Below, piece by piece: positions 17,373-25,973 of a stretch of 64,000 nt of DNA. The translations under genes and the position numbers were made by a program. Position 1 is the stretch's first letter. Each line of letters opens with the position of its first letter. This DNA comes from Chloroflexota bacterium (GTDB lineage: Bacteria > Chloroflexota > Chloroflexia > Thermomicrobiales > UBA6265). The notes beneath the pieces are model-generated. The model was not told where the DNA came from. It saw only the letters and a list, made by a program, of their open reading frames with translations, and did no database searches. The stretch is from assembly GCA_023389575.1 (NCBI GenBank), contig JAEWEG010000007.1, positions 1-64,000 on the forward strand. The letters are read 5' to 3'.

Positions 17373-18590
17373 TCAGGCGGCGGGCGTGGCGCTGCTCCGC
17401 TCGTCGAGACGGATGGCGAGGGCGGACACCACGATGATGACGCCTATCAACGTGAAGGTAAGCGAGAGCGATTCGTCGGCGAGCCAGCCGAGGATGATGC
17501 CGCCAAGTCCGATGTACACCGTGGTGGCGCCGTTGATGATGGAGAGCGAGGTGGCCCGGGCATCGTCTGGCAGGTGGATGTTGAAGAGCCCGGAGAAGAG
17601 CGGGACGCTGAGATGGATGATCGCCCACTGGACGACGAAGAGGACCACCGCCAGCCAGGCGAGGCCATTGAGGGCCATGACGAGGTAGAGGACTCCGGGA
17701 AGGAGTGTGCTGAGCAGCATGGCAAGTGAGGTGCCGATGCGCTTCGGGAGCTTCCAGGCGTAGAACTGGGCGATGACGACGCCGACCGAGGCAATGCTGA
17801 GGCCGAGACCGAACCAGACGCCGGGGACTCCGGTTTCGAGGAAGTACTGCTGGTAGAAGACGAGCAGGTGGGCGCCGAAGGCATGGGTGGCGACCGACAG
17901 GGCGATGATCTTCAGCAGGACGGGGTTGGAGCGGATCGCTCGCCAGGATGTGGACAGCAGCTTGCGGCTGTCCGGGCGGGCACGTTCGGCGACATGGGGC
18001 GCTTCGTGGAGGCGGAAGCTGAGCGCGGCGGCGGTGGCTACCGCTATCGCGCCGAGGGCGATGTTGATCGTCATCCGGGAGAGAGTAAGGTCGGCGGCGA
18101 TGATGCCGCCGATGCTGTAGGCGACGACGCTTCCGGTTTGGGTGGCTGCGCCGAGAAAGCCCTTGGCCCGCTGCATGGCGGAGAGCCGGTCGCCGTCGGG
18201 GAGGGCCTCGTAGAGGATGGCGTCGACGCTTCCGGAACCAAAGGCGAACCCGGTGCCGGTGATTACTTGGATCAAAAGGAAGGCCCAGTAGTCGCGGGCG
18301 AAGAGGAAGCCGAACTCCCCCGAGGCGAGCACGATCAGGGCGATGCGGTAGCTCCAGACATGGCCGAGACGGTCGGCGATGATCCCGGTGGGTATTTCCA
18401 TGACGAGCATCGCCAGCATGAGCGTGGTCTGGAGACCGGCGATTTCGGCGATGGTGAGGTTCCTTTGAAGCAGGTAGGGGGTCATGAACGGGACGAAGAA
18501 GTAGAGCTGGCCGAAGAAGGCGATCAGCCCAAGCAGCGGGATGGTGCCGAGCGCGCGGATGGACCGGAGCGACAGGAGACGTTGAAACAT
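17373..18590 (-). CDS. MFS transporter
   Basis: A protein of 405 residues with about 12 hydrophobic helices and the MFS loop 2-3 motif (GIIADRLGHVWSYR, about residues 69-82). No substrate signature recognised; it resembles drug-type facilitators. GAGGT lies 6 bases before ATG 18590. It is downstream of the gluzincin gene on the same strand, with 353 bp between, so it probably has its own promoter. Confidence 0.85.
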   Translation of the reverse strand: MFQRLLSLRSIRALGTIPLLGLIAFFGQLYFFVPFMTPYLLQRNLTIAEIAGLQTTLMLAMLVMEIPTGIIADRLGHVWSYRIALIVLASGEFGFLFARDYWAFLLIQVITGTGFAFGSGSVDAILYEALPDGDRLSAMQRAKGFLGAATQTGSVVAYSIGGIIAADLTLSRMTINIALGAIAVATAAALSFRLHEAPHVAERARPDSRKLLSTSWRAIRSNPVLLKIIALSVATHAFGAHLLVFYQQYFLETGVPGVWFGLGLSIASVGVVIAQFYAWKLPKRIGTSLAMLLSTLLPGVLYLVMALNGLAWLAVVLFVVQWAIIHLSVPLFSGLFNIHLPDDARATSLSIINGATTVYIGLGGIILGWLADESLSLTFTLIGVIIVVSALAIRLDERSSATPAA

Positions 18591-18943
18591 CGGGACCTCA
18601 CGGGGAATTGGCGAGGCTCGGCCCGGGTGGGCTGGTTCGTGCTATCCGGAACGGGGAGGCAGACACAGGAACACCGTGGGGAGCCCCACGGCGGATGACC
18701 AGAGACACAGGGTTGGGCTGTGCGGAAACGACTGAACCGGGTTGCGGCGAGCGCACGACTGGTTCACACCCTGGCCGGGTGGAGCTACGCGTATGTGCTC
18801 GTTGTGTCCGTTGCGCCCATGCTGTGGCATTTCCTGTGTGGCGGGGCGGTAGCCCCACGAGTTGACCGGGAGTGATTGTAGCACCAGCCGCTTTGGAAAC
18901 GTGTGATCCGGGTGCAGTTTGGCACCCGGCGGCACGATGTGGC
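18591..18943. other. Intergenic region with two hairpins
   Basis: No protein-coding frame is convincing here. A perfect 8-bp stem (CCGGGTGC/GCACCCGG, 18908-18929, loop 6) lies 15 bp after the stop of the gluzincin gene and is probably its terminator. A second GC-rich palindrome (CCGTGGGG/CCCCACGG, 18674-18691) lies about 85 bp before the MFS start. The remainder is GC-rich and could hold a structured leader RNA, but no known riboswitch core was recognised. Confidence 0.4.
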
Positions 18944-20746
18944 TCAGGAACGGGTGAGGACCACGGGGACGGTTAGCGGCGGGATGGTCAGTTCGAGGGA
19001 CGATTCGGAGCAGGAGTAGCCGTAGGTTGGGCTGACGAAGAAGATCCACTGGTCCGGTGGGATCGGCATGACGCCCGCCGAGGAGCCGGCGACGAACGTC
19101 TCCGCTTCTACGGTGAAGCCTGACGGGTCGAGGTCGATCAACTCGATGGTGCCCGTTTCATCGACCGCGTAGCTCGCGGTGGTCTCGCCATCGAGGCGGA
19201 TGGTGACCGAAATCGCCATGCCCTGGACGGACGTGCTGCCCTGAAGCTCGAATCCGGTCGCGGAGTAGGTGATCGTGTTCTCGTCGAAGGTGAACCAGAG
19301 GTCGCCTGACGCCCCGTCGAAGCTGATCGGCGCGGCGCCGGAGGTGGCTCCCGCCATGTCGAGCGCTGCCTGCATGAAGGCCTCGTAGTCTGCGACCTGC
19401 CACTCGCCGACGAGGCAGGTGTCGGTCTCCTCGCAGTCGCTCTCGGTGGCGGTAACCGTGCCGGTGATGACGGCTGGCGTGGTGGTGCCATCGCCGATGC
19501 TGGTGTAGGCGGCCTTGTAGACGCGGGAGTCATCGCAGGAAATCAGGGCGGGGGCGGGACCCCACGCGCCGCCATCGACGCGCATGGCATGGCGGCTGGG
19601 ACCACTGGTGGGTTCGAGTCCCAGGGTGAACGTAAGGTCACCTTCGAAGGTTATCTGCTCGCGCTGGATGACGAAAGCCGGAACGCTCACGTCGAACGTG
19701 CCGGATGCGTTGAGTGAGCGGACAGGGGCGAAGACCGGGTTGAACGGGATGGCGGAACCGCTGGAATCGAGGAGTTTGGCGTCGAGATATTGCTGGGCAA
19801 AGCCCTGGAACAGATCCTCCATGCCTTCCCAGGCGGCGATGGCCGCCTGCTGCGCGGCTTCGCCACCGGTGCCAGGTAGCGTGTCGAGGAACTTGATGAC
19901 GCCGGCGTTCCCCAGCGTGTTTCCGAGGTGCTGAAAGAAGAAGCAGGCGGCGTAGCTGTAACTGGTGATCGGGGTGTTGGGAGAGGTCGTGTCGAATGGC
20001 CCGATCAGCTTCCATTCGAGGTTGGCGGCGGGATAGACGACGTTGCTGAAGTATTCTGCGGATCCTTCGACCCACCATTTGTTGGAGGCATCTTCCGCCA
20101 TCAGGTCGAAGTTGAAGTCCTGGAAGCAGTGAAAGAGTTCGTGGGCGATGAGCTGGTTGTAGTGGTCCAGGCTTAGCTCCAGGCTGCGGGGAGAGATGAA
20201 CACCGAGCACGGTTCGTATCCGCCATCGGCCACGATCAGCCTCTCGTCGCCATCGGCGGGACCGGCGTACTCAAGTTGGCTGAAGACGATGGTGATCGGG
20301 GCCATGGTGCCCAACGGGCCGTAGACGCCGACCGACTTCTTCAGGGCGTCGACGGTCGGGGCGAGGTAGCCGCCGCCCCAGCCGCCGCTGGCATCGGTCG
20401 ACCATTCGAACGGGTAGAGGATGCGGTAGTCGGAGCCACCGATCTTCTCGCTCCAGTGCTCCACGCAGTAGGTGAGGCCGGTGCCGGCCCGGGGAATGCC
20501 GCCTGGCCAGACGGACGCGCAGTCGATGGCGCCAGCGGGAGGCGCGTTGAGGACGGAGGCGGGCGCCGGGGCGGGGAGGATATCGGGAAGGATTGCCTGG
20601 TCCACCGGCTGTGATGCGGCGGGGGCCGCCTCGGAGGATGCGTCGGCCGGCTGGACTGGCCGCGACGTGGCGCGGGCGGGCTCGCCGGAGAGTGGCATGA
20701 GCAACGAGAGGACGATCCAGAGCACCAGCAGACCGTGACGAGACAT
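18944..20746 (-). CDS. Secreted gluzincin-like metallopeptidase
   Basis: A protein of 600 residues. Signal peptide at the N-terminus (GLLVLWIVLSLLMPLS), then an Ala/Pro-rich linker. The zinc motif is LIAHELFHCFQD (HELFH at 202-206). Twenty residues later comes WWVEGSAEYFSN, the typical position of the third zinc ligand (first Glu of EGxAEY) in gluzincins of the peptidase MA clan. The C-terminal half (about 320-600) is beta-rich with Cys pairs and no recognised fold. It should act outside the cell on proteins. The start MSRHGLLV (ATG 20746) has GGAGGGG upstream; the frame is open to 20782 but that part is not needed. Confidence 0.75.
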   Translation of the reverse strand: MSRHGLLVLWIVLSLLMPLSGEPARATSRPVQPADASSEAAPAASQPVDQAILPDILPAPAPASVLNAPPAGAIDCASVWPGGIPRAGTGLTYCVEHWSEKIGGSDYRILYPFEWSTDASGGWGGGYLAPTVDALKKSVGVYGPLGTMAPITIVFSQLEYAGPADGDERLIVADGGYEPCSVFISPRSLELSLDHYNQLIAHELFHCFQDFNFDLMAEDASNKWWVEGSAEYFSNVVYPAANLEWKLIGPFDTTSPNTPITSYSYAACFFFQHLGNTLGNAGVIKFLDTLPGTGGEAAQQAAIAAWEGMEDLFQGFAQQYLDAKLLDSSGSAIPFNPVFAPVRSLNASGTFDVSVPAFVIQREQITFEGDLTFTLGLEPTSGPSRHAMRVDGGAWGPAPALISCDDSRVYKAAYTSIGDGTTTPAVITGTVTATESDCEETDTCLVGEWQVADYEAFMQAALDMAGATSGAAPISFDGASGDLWFTFDENTITYSATGFELQGSTSVQGMAISVTIRLDGETTASYAVDETGTIELIDLDPSGFTVEAETFVAGSSAGVMPIPPDQWIFFVSPTYGYSCSESSLELTIPPLTVPVVLTRS

Positions 20747-21084
20747 CGAACCCCTCCAATCGATACCGATCCAGGGAATCACCCTCGCCGCACCTTTGTT
20801 CCTCGCCTGCCAACACTGGGAGGAACGTCGCCGGGTTCGGAGTCCGGCTATCTGGCCTGGCCGTGATTACGCCTTCGCATCATAGGGACCGGACGGGTGA
20901 TTTGGAAGTGGTCCGCCGAAGCGGGGCCATGGTCGGGGGTGCTGGCTCGTCCTCGCGATTCAGGCTATCCGCCAATTCAACGAGGATGATCCGCCGGTCA
21001 TCCTCGCTGAGTGGTTCCCCTGTGGCGATGGCCGGACGTTCGCCGGCATTCAGCGTGCCTGGCTGTCGGCGGGGCGAATCACGG
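20747..21084. other. Intergenic region, nothing recognised except a hairpin
   Basis: It separates two minus-strand secreted-protein genes. A 9-bp perfect inverted repeat (CGAGGATGA at 20981-20989 with TCATCCTCG at 20998-21006) may end the upstream transcript. No coding frame or promoter could be supported. Confidence 0.4.
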
Positions 21085-21651
21085 CTAACACGACGCGCTG
21101 GACGTTGTGGACAGGCCGTCGACCGTCGCCGTGACCACGGATTGCCAGCCGGCCCTGTCCGCGTCACCTTCCTGCGTGGACGCGTACCAGGCTCCCAGCA
21201 GGCCCGCGCCGTAGTAGTTGGAGGTATCCACCGATCCCGTGCCGTCAGTGCCAACCGGGATCGTGAGTACGGCTTCCTGGGGAGCGCCGGCGATGCCACT
21301 AACCTGCGCGAGCGTTACGGTATGGTTGCCGGCCGGGAAGTTGGTAACGGACACCCGGGCATAGCAAATCTCATACGTCGGGAAGCCAAAATGCTGTGTT
21401 CGGTAGATCCACGACACGCTTATGGCGCGAGGGCGTGGCGCGACGGGCATGCCGCCCTGGGCGGCGTAGGAGACGCATTCTCCCTGATTGCGAAACGCGG
21501 TTCCATCCTCGCGGAGCAGGTCCTGCCAGCCACCCTTCTTGCACAGCTCCCTGGAGTCGCCAGGACCGGCGGCGACTGGGGCGATCATGGCGCCGAGGGT
21601 CATGATGGCGACCATGAAGGTGACAAGAACGCGCGATCGTGAGGTGCTCAT
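21085..21651 (-). CDS. Small secreted protein with a CKKGGW...NQGECVS motif
   Basis: A protein of 188 residues: signal peptide (VLVTFMVAIMTLGAMIAPVAA), then a short motif LCKKGGWQDLL with FRNQGECVSYAAQGG about 10 residues later. This CKKGGW...F.NQG.CVSY pattern is a recurrent small disulfide element of secreted proteins in Actinobacteria and Chloroflexota, of unknown role. The rest looks like one beta-sandwich ending in Cys. The start MSTSRSRV (ATG 21651) has AAAGGAAG upstream; the open frame reaching 21822 lacks a signal sequence at its beginning. Confidence 0.7.
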   Translation of the reverse strand: MSTSRSRVLVTFMVAIMTLGAMIAPVAAGPGDSRELCKKGGWQDLLREDGTAFRNQGECVSYAAQGGMPVAPRPRAISVSWIYRTQHFGFPTYEICYARVSVTNFPAGNHTVTLAQVSGIAGAPQEAVLTIPVGTDGTGSVDTSNYYGAGLLGAWYASTQEGDADRAGWQSVVTATVDGLSTTSSASC

Positions 21652-21991
21652 GGGGCGCTTCCTTTCGTGTGTGCTGGCGGTGACATGAATCGCGAAGTGG
21701 TCAACCGTATTGGTGATGGCCGGATCCCAATCCTGGGGGCCTTGTTCCAACATCTCTCCCCTCACTCCATCCCGCGCGAACCGAGCCTCCGCTGTTCGGG
21801 CTCTGGGAGGGGCGATCGTCACCCCCCGCCACGATCATGTGGTGTCGCGGCTCATCACGCAGTCAGGTTCCTGACAGCAAGGCGAAGCCACGCCACCACG
21901 AGTCATCACTCGTTCGCGGGCGGTTCCGACGGGGTGGAGGGGAGGCCGCCGGAGAGGGGTCGCGACCTCCCCGGTTGCCGTGGGATGCGAG
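21652..21991. other. Intergenic region without recognised genes
   Basis: It lies between the start of the small secreted protein gene and the stop of the ABC exporter, both on the minus strand. A short perfect palindrome (GGTCGCGACC near 21959-21968) lies just beyond the exporter stop. No supported open frame. Confidence 0.4.
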
Positions 21992-23929
21992 TTAGCGGTA
22001 GCTGGCGGCCTGGAGTTCGAAGAGGTCGGCGTAGGAGCCGGCCTCGAGCATCAGTTCGTCGTGGGTGCCGCTTTCGATGAGGCGGCCCCGTTCGAGGACG
22101 AAGATGCGGTCGGCCATGCGGGCGGTGGAGAACCGATGGGAGATGTAGAGGGCGATGCGGTCCTCGGTCAGCTCCTGGATGCGGCTGAAGAGTTCGTGCT
22201 CGGCGCGGGCGTCGAGGGCGGCGGTCGGTTCGTCGAGGATCATGATCTGGGCGTCGCGCATGAAGGCGCGGGCCAGGGCGACCTTCTGCCACTCACCGCC
22301 GGAGAGCTGGTGGCCGCCTTCGAACCATTTGCCGAGGGCGGTCTGGTAGCCGCGAGGCAGCCGGTTGATGACGGTATCGGCACCGGCGCGTTCGGCGGCG
22401 CTGACGATGGCTTCCTGGTCGGTCATGTGGTCGACGTTGCCGATGCCGATATTGTCGGCGGCGCTGAACTGGTAGGTGGCGTAATCCTGGAACATCACGC
22501 CGATCTGCTCGCGAAGCTCGACCGGGTCGTAGTCGCGGATGTCGACGCCGTTGACGAGGATCTGGCCCTCGTCGGGGTCGTAGAGGCGGCCGAGCAGCTT
22601 GACGATGGTGGACTTGCCGGCGCCGTTCTGGCCGACGAGGGCGATGGTCTCACGCGGGTCGATGGTGAAGGAAACGTTATCGAGCGCCTTCACGTCGCGA
22701 TCCGGGTACTGGTAAGTGACGTTGCGGAACTCGATCCCTTGCGTGAAGGGAACGGTAACCGGAATCGGGTTCTCCGGGGCGGCGATTCGAGGTTCGCGCT
22801 CCATCAGGTCGGAGAGCGTGGTGAGGTAGAGGCCGTTCTCGTAGATGCCCTGGATGCCGCCGAGGATGCCCTGGAACGACTGCTGGACCTGGTTGGCGGC
22901 CTGCGTGAAGACGGTGAGCGCCCCAAGCGTGACCTGGCCCCGGATGGCGAGGATGGCGACGTAGAGGAAGGTTCCCGACGAGGCGAGCGTGGTGAGCGAG
23001 CCCCAGCCGAAACCGGCGGTGTACCGGCGGACGAGCAGGTTCTTCGTTTCGGTGTAGTACCCCTCGGCGACGGTGTTGTACCGGTCGATGAAGTGGTCAC
23101 CGGCGGTGAAGAGTTTCACCTCCTTGGCGTACTGGTCGGTGGTCATGAGCGAGGTGAGGTAGCTCATGGCGCGGCGGACCGGCGAGTGGCGGCGCATCAT
23201 GCCGAAGCCCTGCCATCCGTAGCGGGAGTCGGAGATGAAGGCCGGGATGGGGGAGAGCAGCGTGAGGGCGGCGATCCACCACGAGAGACTGGCGAGCAGG
23301 GCGATCATCGAGCCGAAGGTGATGACGGAGCGGATGAGGCCGAAGACCTGCGAGACCATCTGCACCGGGCGGCGCTGTGATTCGCGCTGGGCTTCCTGAA
23401 GCTGGTCGTAGTAGGTGGCGTTCTCGAAGTCGGCGAGGTCCAGCGTGTTGGCATGCTCCATGATCTGGGTCTGGACATGGATGGAGACGCGTTCCTGCAG
23501 CAGTTGCTGGCTGATGTTGCCGAGCGACTGGAGGAGGCTGGAGGCCAGGAAGATCAGTAGCTGGAGCACGGCGAGGATGATCACCGCGCGGATATGCCCA
23601 TCGCTGTCGCCGTCCATGATGCCGGTCGCCACCTCGTCGATCAGGCGGCCGGCGAGCCAGACCTGGATGACGGGAACGATGCTCTGGAGGATGTTGGTGG
23701 CGGCGAGCCCGGTGGTGAGCGCGCGGCTGGTGCTCCAGACCAGGGCGAGGACCTGGACGATGCCGCGCCAGGTTTCGGTGATGCCGCGGCCGATGGCGGA
23801 GGGATCGACCCGGAAGCGGGGCGATCTGGGCTCGTCGGTGGGATGGCTGAGTGGTGGCCGGTCGACGGAATCGTCGCGGCGGGGGCGGTCGAGTCGGTTG
23901 GGGTTCTGGGGGGTATCTTGGGCGTCTAT
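21992..23929 (-). CDS. ABC exporter (fused membrane and ATPase domains), apparent ATA start
   Basis: A protein of 645 residues if read from 23929. Membrane domain in the first 370 residues; nucleotide-binding domain with Walker A GQNGAGKST, signature LSGGEWQKVALAR and Walker B IMILDEPTAALDA, all complete. The frame has no ATG, GTG or TTG between its upstream stop (23945-23947) and GTG 23632. Starting at GTG 23632 would remove about 99 residues including the first transmembrane helix (LALVWSTSRALTTGLAATNI and on). AGGAG stands 7 bases before an ATA codon at 23927-23929, exactly where a start is expected. An ATG at 23948 is out of frame by one base. So this is an ATA start, a mutated ATG, or a sequence error. 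Substrate unknown. Confidence 0.75.
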   Translation of the reverse strand: MDAQDTPQNPNRLDRPRRDDSVDRPPLSHPTDEPRSPRFRVDPSAIGRGITETWRGIVQVLALVWSTSRALTTGLAATNILQSIVPVIQVWLAGRLIDEVATGIMDGDSDGHIRAVIILAVLQLLIFLASSLLQSLGNISQQLLQERVSIHVQTQIMEHANTLDLADFENATYYDQLQEAQRESQRRPVQMVSQVFGLIRSVITFGSMIALLASLSWWIAALTLLSPIPAFISDSRYGWQGFGMMRRHSPVRRAMSYLTSLMTTDQYAKEVKLFTAGDHFIDRYNTVAEGYYTETKNLLVRRYTAGFGWGSLTTLASSGTFLYVAILAIRGQVTLGALTVFTQAANQVQQSFQGILGGIQGIYENGLYLTTLSDLMEREPRIAAPENPIPVTVPFTQGIEFRNVTYQYPDRDVKALDNVSFTIDPRETIALVGQNGAGKSTIVKLLGRLYDPDEGQILVNGVDIRDYDPVELREQIGVMFQDYATYQFSAADNIGIGNVDHMTDQEAIVSAAERAGADTVINRLPRGYQTALGKWFEGGHQLSGGEWQKVALARAFMRDAQIMILDEPTAALDARAEHELFSRIQELTEDRIALYISHRFSTARMADRIFVLERGRLIESGTHDELMLEAGSYADLFELQAASYR

Positions 23930-23974
23930 GGGCCTTCTCCTGATTCATCTTCTCACATCTCGTTTCTGCTATAT

Positions 23975-24006
23975 GCGATATTACACGATATATCGCTAAA
24001 ATGAAA
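23975..24006 (-). promoter_or_regulatory. Promoter with palindromic operator before the ABC exporter
   Basis: On the minus strand, TTTCAT (24001-24006) and TAATAT (23978-23983) are spaced by exactly 17 bases, a good sigma-70-type arrangement. The spacer holds the perfect palindrome CGATATATCG, and wider arms GCGATAT (23975-23981) / ATATCGC (23990-23996) span the -10. The stretch is AT-rich in a GC-rich genome. A repressor bound here would block polymerase. Which regulator is not shown; PadR- or TetR-type proteins are possible. Confidence 0.6.
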
Positions 24007-24194
24007 TAGGATATGTGGCTAGGCACGCCGTGGCGTGGGGTATGCACCAGATTGCCGCGGCCGCGCTGAAGGGACGGAAGAGTTCACGGGCCCGGCGGTT
24101 TGTCCGCGACCGGGCGGTTCGGGGCGTCTTACAGGGGGTGTGGGGAGGCGTCATAGGAGGGTATGGGCGGGACGACCACGGAGGGACTCGAGCG

Positions 24195-24470
24195 ATGGCA
24201 CGAACCTGGACGCTGACCGGCGCCGACCGGAAGCCCTACGAGAGCCGGGAGCCTGGACGCCTGGGCGGGCACCGGCGCGGGCGGATCTACGGCCAACTCG
24301 ATTGCCCGGCGGCGTTACGGGCGCTGGCGAAGGGTGGTTACGCGCGGGACCGGGTGTTTTTCCTGGACGAGGCGACGGCGATCGCGGCGGGATACAGGCC
24401 GTGCGCGGCGTGCATGCCGGAGCGATACCGCCGCTGGAAGGCCGGGATACCTTGGGAGCTGAAGCCGTGA
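24195..24470 (+). CDS. Ada-like metal-binding domain protein
   Basis: A protein of 91 residues. It resembles the N-terminal zinc domain of the Ada DNA-alkylation repair protein: RIYGQLDCPAALRA, FFLDEATAIAAGYRPCAACMPERY. The zinc Cys residues C42, C69 and C72 of Ada have counterparts, but the position of the methyl-accepting Cys38 is a Gly (YGQLDC against FCRPSC). So it is unlikely to act as an alkyl acceptor in the Ada way. The start MARTWTL (ATG 24195) has GGAGGG upstream. Its stop overlaps the next start (TGATG), so it is coupled to the DinB-like gene. Confidence 0.8.
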   Translation: MARTWTLTGADRKPYESREPGRLGGHRRGRIYGQLDCPAALRALAKGGYARDRVFFLDEATAIAAGYRPCAACMPERYRRWKAGIPWELKP

Positions 24471-24988
24471 TGTCGCGGCAACTGACGATGGGCATGGATG
24501 GGGCGAACTCGCCGCGTACCGGCAACAAGCGGGCGGATCGGGTGCTGGGCCAACTGGAGGAGTCGTGGGATGCCTTTCGCACGGCCTGGGAGGACCTCGA
24601 CGACGAGACTTTGATGATTCCGGGGGTGACCGGGGAGTGGTCGATTCGCGACCTGATCGCCCATGTGACCTGGTGGGACGAGGAGTCGATTCGCCACCTG
24701 CCGGAGGTGCTGGAAGGTGTGCGGCCAGCCAGGTATTCGGACCTGTATGGCGGGATCGACGCCTTCAACGCGCTGATGACGGAGCGGAAGGCGAGCCTCT
24801 CGCTGGACGAGGTGCGGCGGAGATTCGTGGAGACGCACGAGCGGCTGGTGGCCTATCTGGTGGGCCTGGAGCCGGAGCGGTGGGTGTCCGACCAGCGGTT
24901 CCGGAAACGGCTCAAGCTCGATACGTGGGGGCATTATCCGATCCACACCGCCGATATCCTGCATTGGCGAGAACGGATGGGACGGTAG
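24470..24988 (+). CDS. DinB/ClbS-like four-helix-bundle protein
   Basis: A protein of 172 residues, helical, with the DinB-superfamily landmarks: GVTGEWSIRDLIAHVTWWDEESI (first metal-site His) and a C-terminal HTADILHWRERM (last His). ClbS/DfsB and DinB proteins include thiol-dependent transferases and a colibactin resistance hydrolase; here the function is unknown. Translation is coupled to the Ada-like gene by the ATG inside its stop. The DoxX gene converges 8 bp away. Confidence 0.78.
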   Translation: MSRQLTMGMDGANSPRTGNKRADRVLGQLEESWDAFRTAWEDLDDETLMIPGVTGEWSIRDLIAHVTWWDEESIRHLPEVLEGVRPARYSDLYGGIDAFNALMTERKASLSLDEVRRRFVETHERLVAYLVGLEPERWVSDQRFRKRLKLDTWGHYPIHTADILHWRERMGR

Positions 24989-24996
24989 CCCCTGCC

Positions 24997-25347
24997 TCAG
25001 GAGGCCGCGACACCGGCCACCGACCCGACGGCGAGCAGGAAAAACGCCCCGGGAAAGGCGATGTTGTGGAAGACACCGGCCTTCATGTGAACGATGATGG
25101 CGCCGGTGTAGAACAGCACGAGGCCGATGGCCGCCGCGACGCCAATGCGTGGGACTCCCAGTATTCCCAGGAGGAGCCCAGCGGAGGCGGCCAGCTTGAG
25201 GGTGGCGAGGACTGGGAGCCATGATTCGGGCACGTTGACCTCCCGGGAGTTGGCGACGACGAATGGCGCGCGCCTCAGGTCGGCGGTGGCGATGGCGGTA
25301 TTGGCGACGATGGCCGCGATGGTGACGACGAGCAGGAAAGTGGACAT
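24997..25347 (-). CDS. DoxX-like membrane protein
   Basis: A protein of 116 residues with four hydrophobic helices and the DoxX-like pattern (LLLGILGVPRIGVAAAIGLVL, HMKAGVFHNIAFPGAFFLLA). Such proteins often pair with oxidoreductases or monooxygenases in redox stress responses. The start is set at ATG 25347, with GGAGCG upstream. It follows the ABM gene by 81 bp on the same strand and may share its ECF41-type promoter. Confidence 0.82.
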   Translation of the reverse strand: MSTFLLVVTIAAIVANTAIATADLRRAPFVVANSREVNVPESWLPVLATLKLAASAGLLLGILGVPRIGVAAAIGLVLFYTGAIIVHMKAGVFHNIAFPGAFFLLAVGSVAGVAAS

Positions 25348-25428
25348 ACGTTCACGCTCCATTCGCGCAAGTGCGGATGTTGGGCTCCGCCGCGACGGGC
25401 CATGACGCGCGGCGCGGCGGATGAGCCT

Positions 25429-25740
25429 CTACGAATCGCCCGAATGCGTGGAGACCTGGCGGAAGAGCGACACGTTGGACGTGCCGATCTCCGCGAGCCG
25501 CGGAACGTAGGCGGCGACCTCGGGATTGCCCCGCACCGCCTCGACGGCCTCCATGCTTTCCCAGAGGCCGACGCTCACCACCTTCGTTCCGTCGGGACTC
25601 GCCAGGATCGTGGCGGCCTTGAAGCCAGGCAGCTTCACGAAGATCGTGTCGGCCGCTTCCTGCACGAACTCGACCAGCTCCTGCTGGCGGTCTGGCTCAA
25701 CGTCAATGAAGTTGGCGGCGACGATGGGTGTTTGCGACAT
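25429..25740 (-). CDS. Antibiotic biosynthesis monooxygenase (ABM) domain protein
   Basis: A protein of 103 residues, a single ABM ferredoxin-like domain: PIVAANFIDVEPDRQQELVE at the start, then LPGFKAATILASPDGTKVVSVGLWESMEA. Members are small cofactor-free monooxygenases or haem-degrading-type folds. It faces the ECF41 sigma gene across 233 bp and has a likely ECF41 promoter, so it is probably the main target of that sigma factor. Confidence 0.88.
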   Translation of the reverse strand: MSQTPIVAANFIDVEPDRQQELVEFVQEAADTIFVKLPGFKAATILASPDGTKVVSVGLWESMEAVEAVRGNPEVAAYVPRLAEIGTSNVSLFRQVSTHSGDS

Positions 25741-25851
25741 GATGTGGACTCCTTATGGTGAACAGGCCAGCCGGTCCGTTGCTGGGCCGGGAGGGGAGCG
25801 TGCCTGGTCCCCTCTGCCACCATGACGAGATGGCATGGCGAAGTGTGAGGA

Positions 25852-25879
25852 GACGTTCGGGAGGGCCTCACTGGTGACA
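25852..25879 (-). promoter_or_regulatory. Candidate ECF41-dependent promoter of the ABM-DoxX operon
   Basis: On the minus strand TGTCACC (25873-25879) is followed 17 bases later by CGTC (25852-25855). The published ECF41 consensus is TGTCACA-N16-CGTC, so it matches in all but one base and one spacing unit. The element points to the ABM gene, about 110 bp upstream of its start. No equal match was found pointing to the sigma gene. Confidence 0.65.
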
Positions 25880-25973
25880 CGTGTCCTCACATTCCGGGTG
25901 CCAGTCTCGTCATCCTGGTGAAGGGTGTCGCCGGTGAAGGCGACGGCCAGGCGATCCATCAGGAGACGAAACG

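Noticed and set aside
18591..18943. Possible structured RNA or riboswitch before the MFS gene
   Set aside because: Hairpins are present but no conserved riboswitch core could be matched, so no ncRNA is claimed.
23097..24047. Open frame starting at ATG 23948 or upstream, overlapping the ABC exporter start
   Set aside because: Its frame is one base off the exporter frame; translation is Arg/Pro-rich and antisense-like after the first residues. AGGAG lies after, not before, this ATG.
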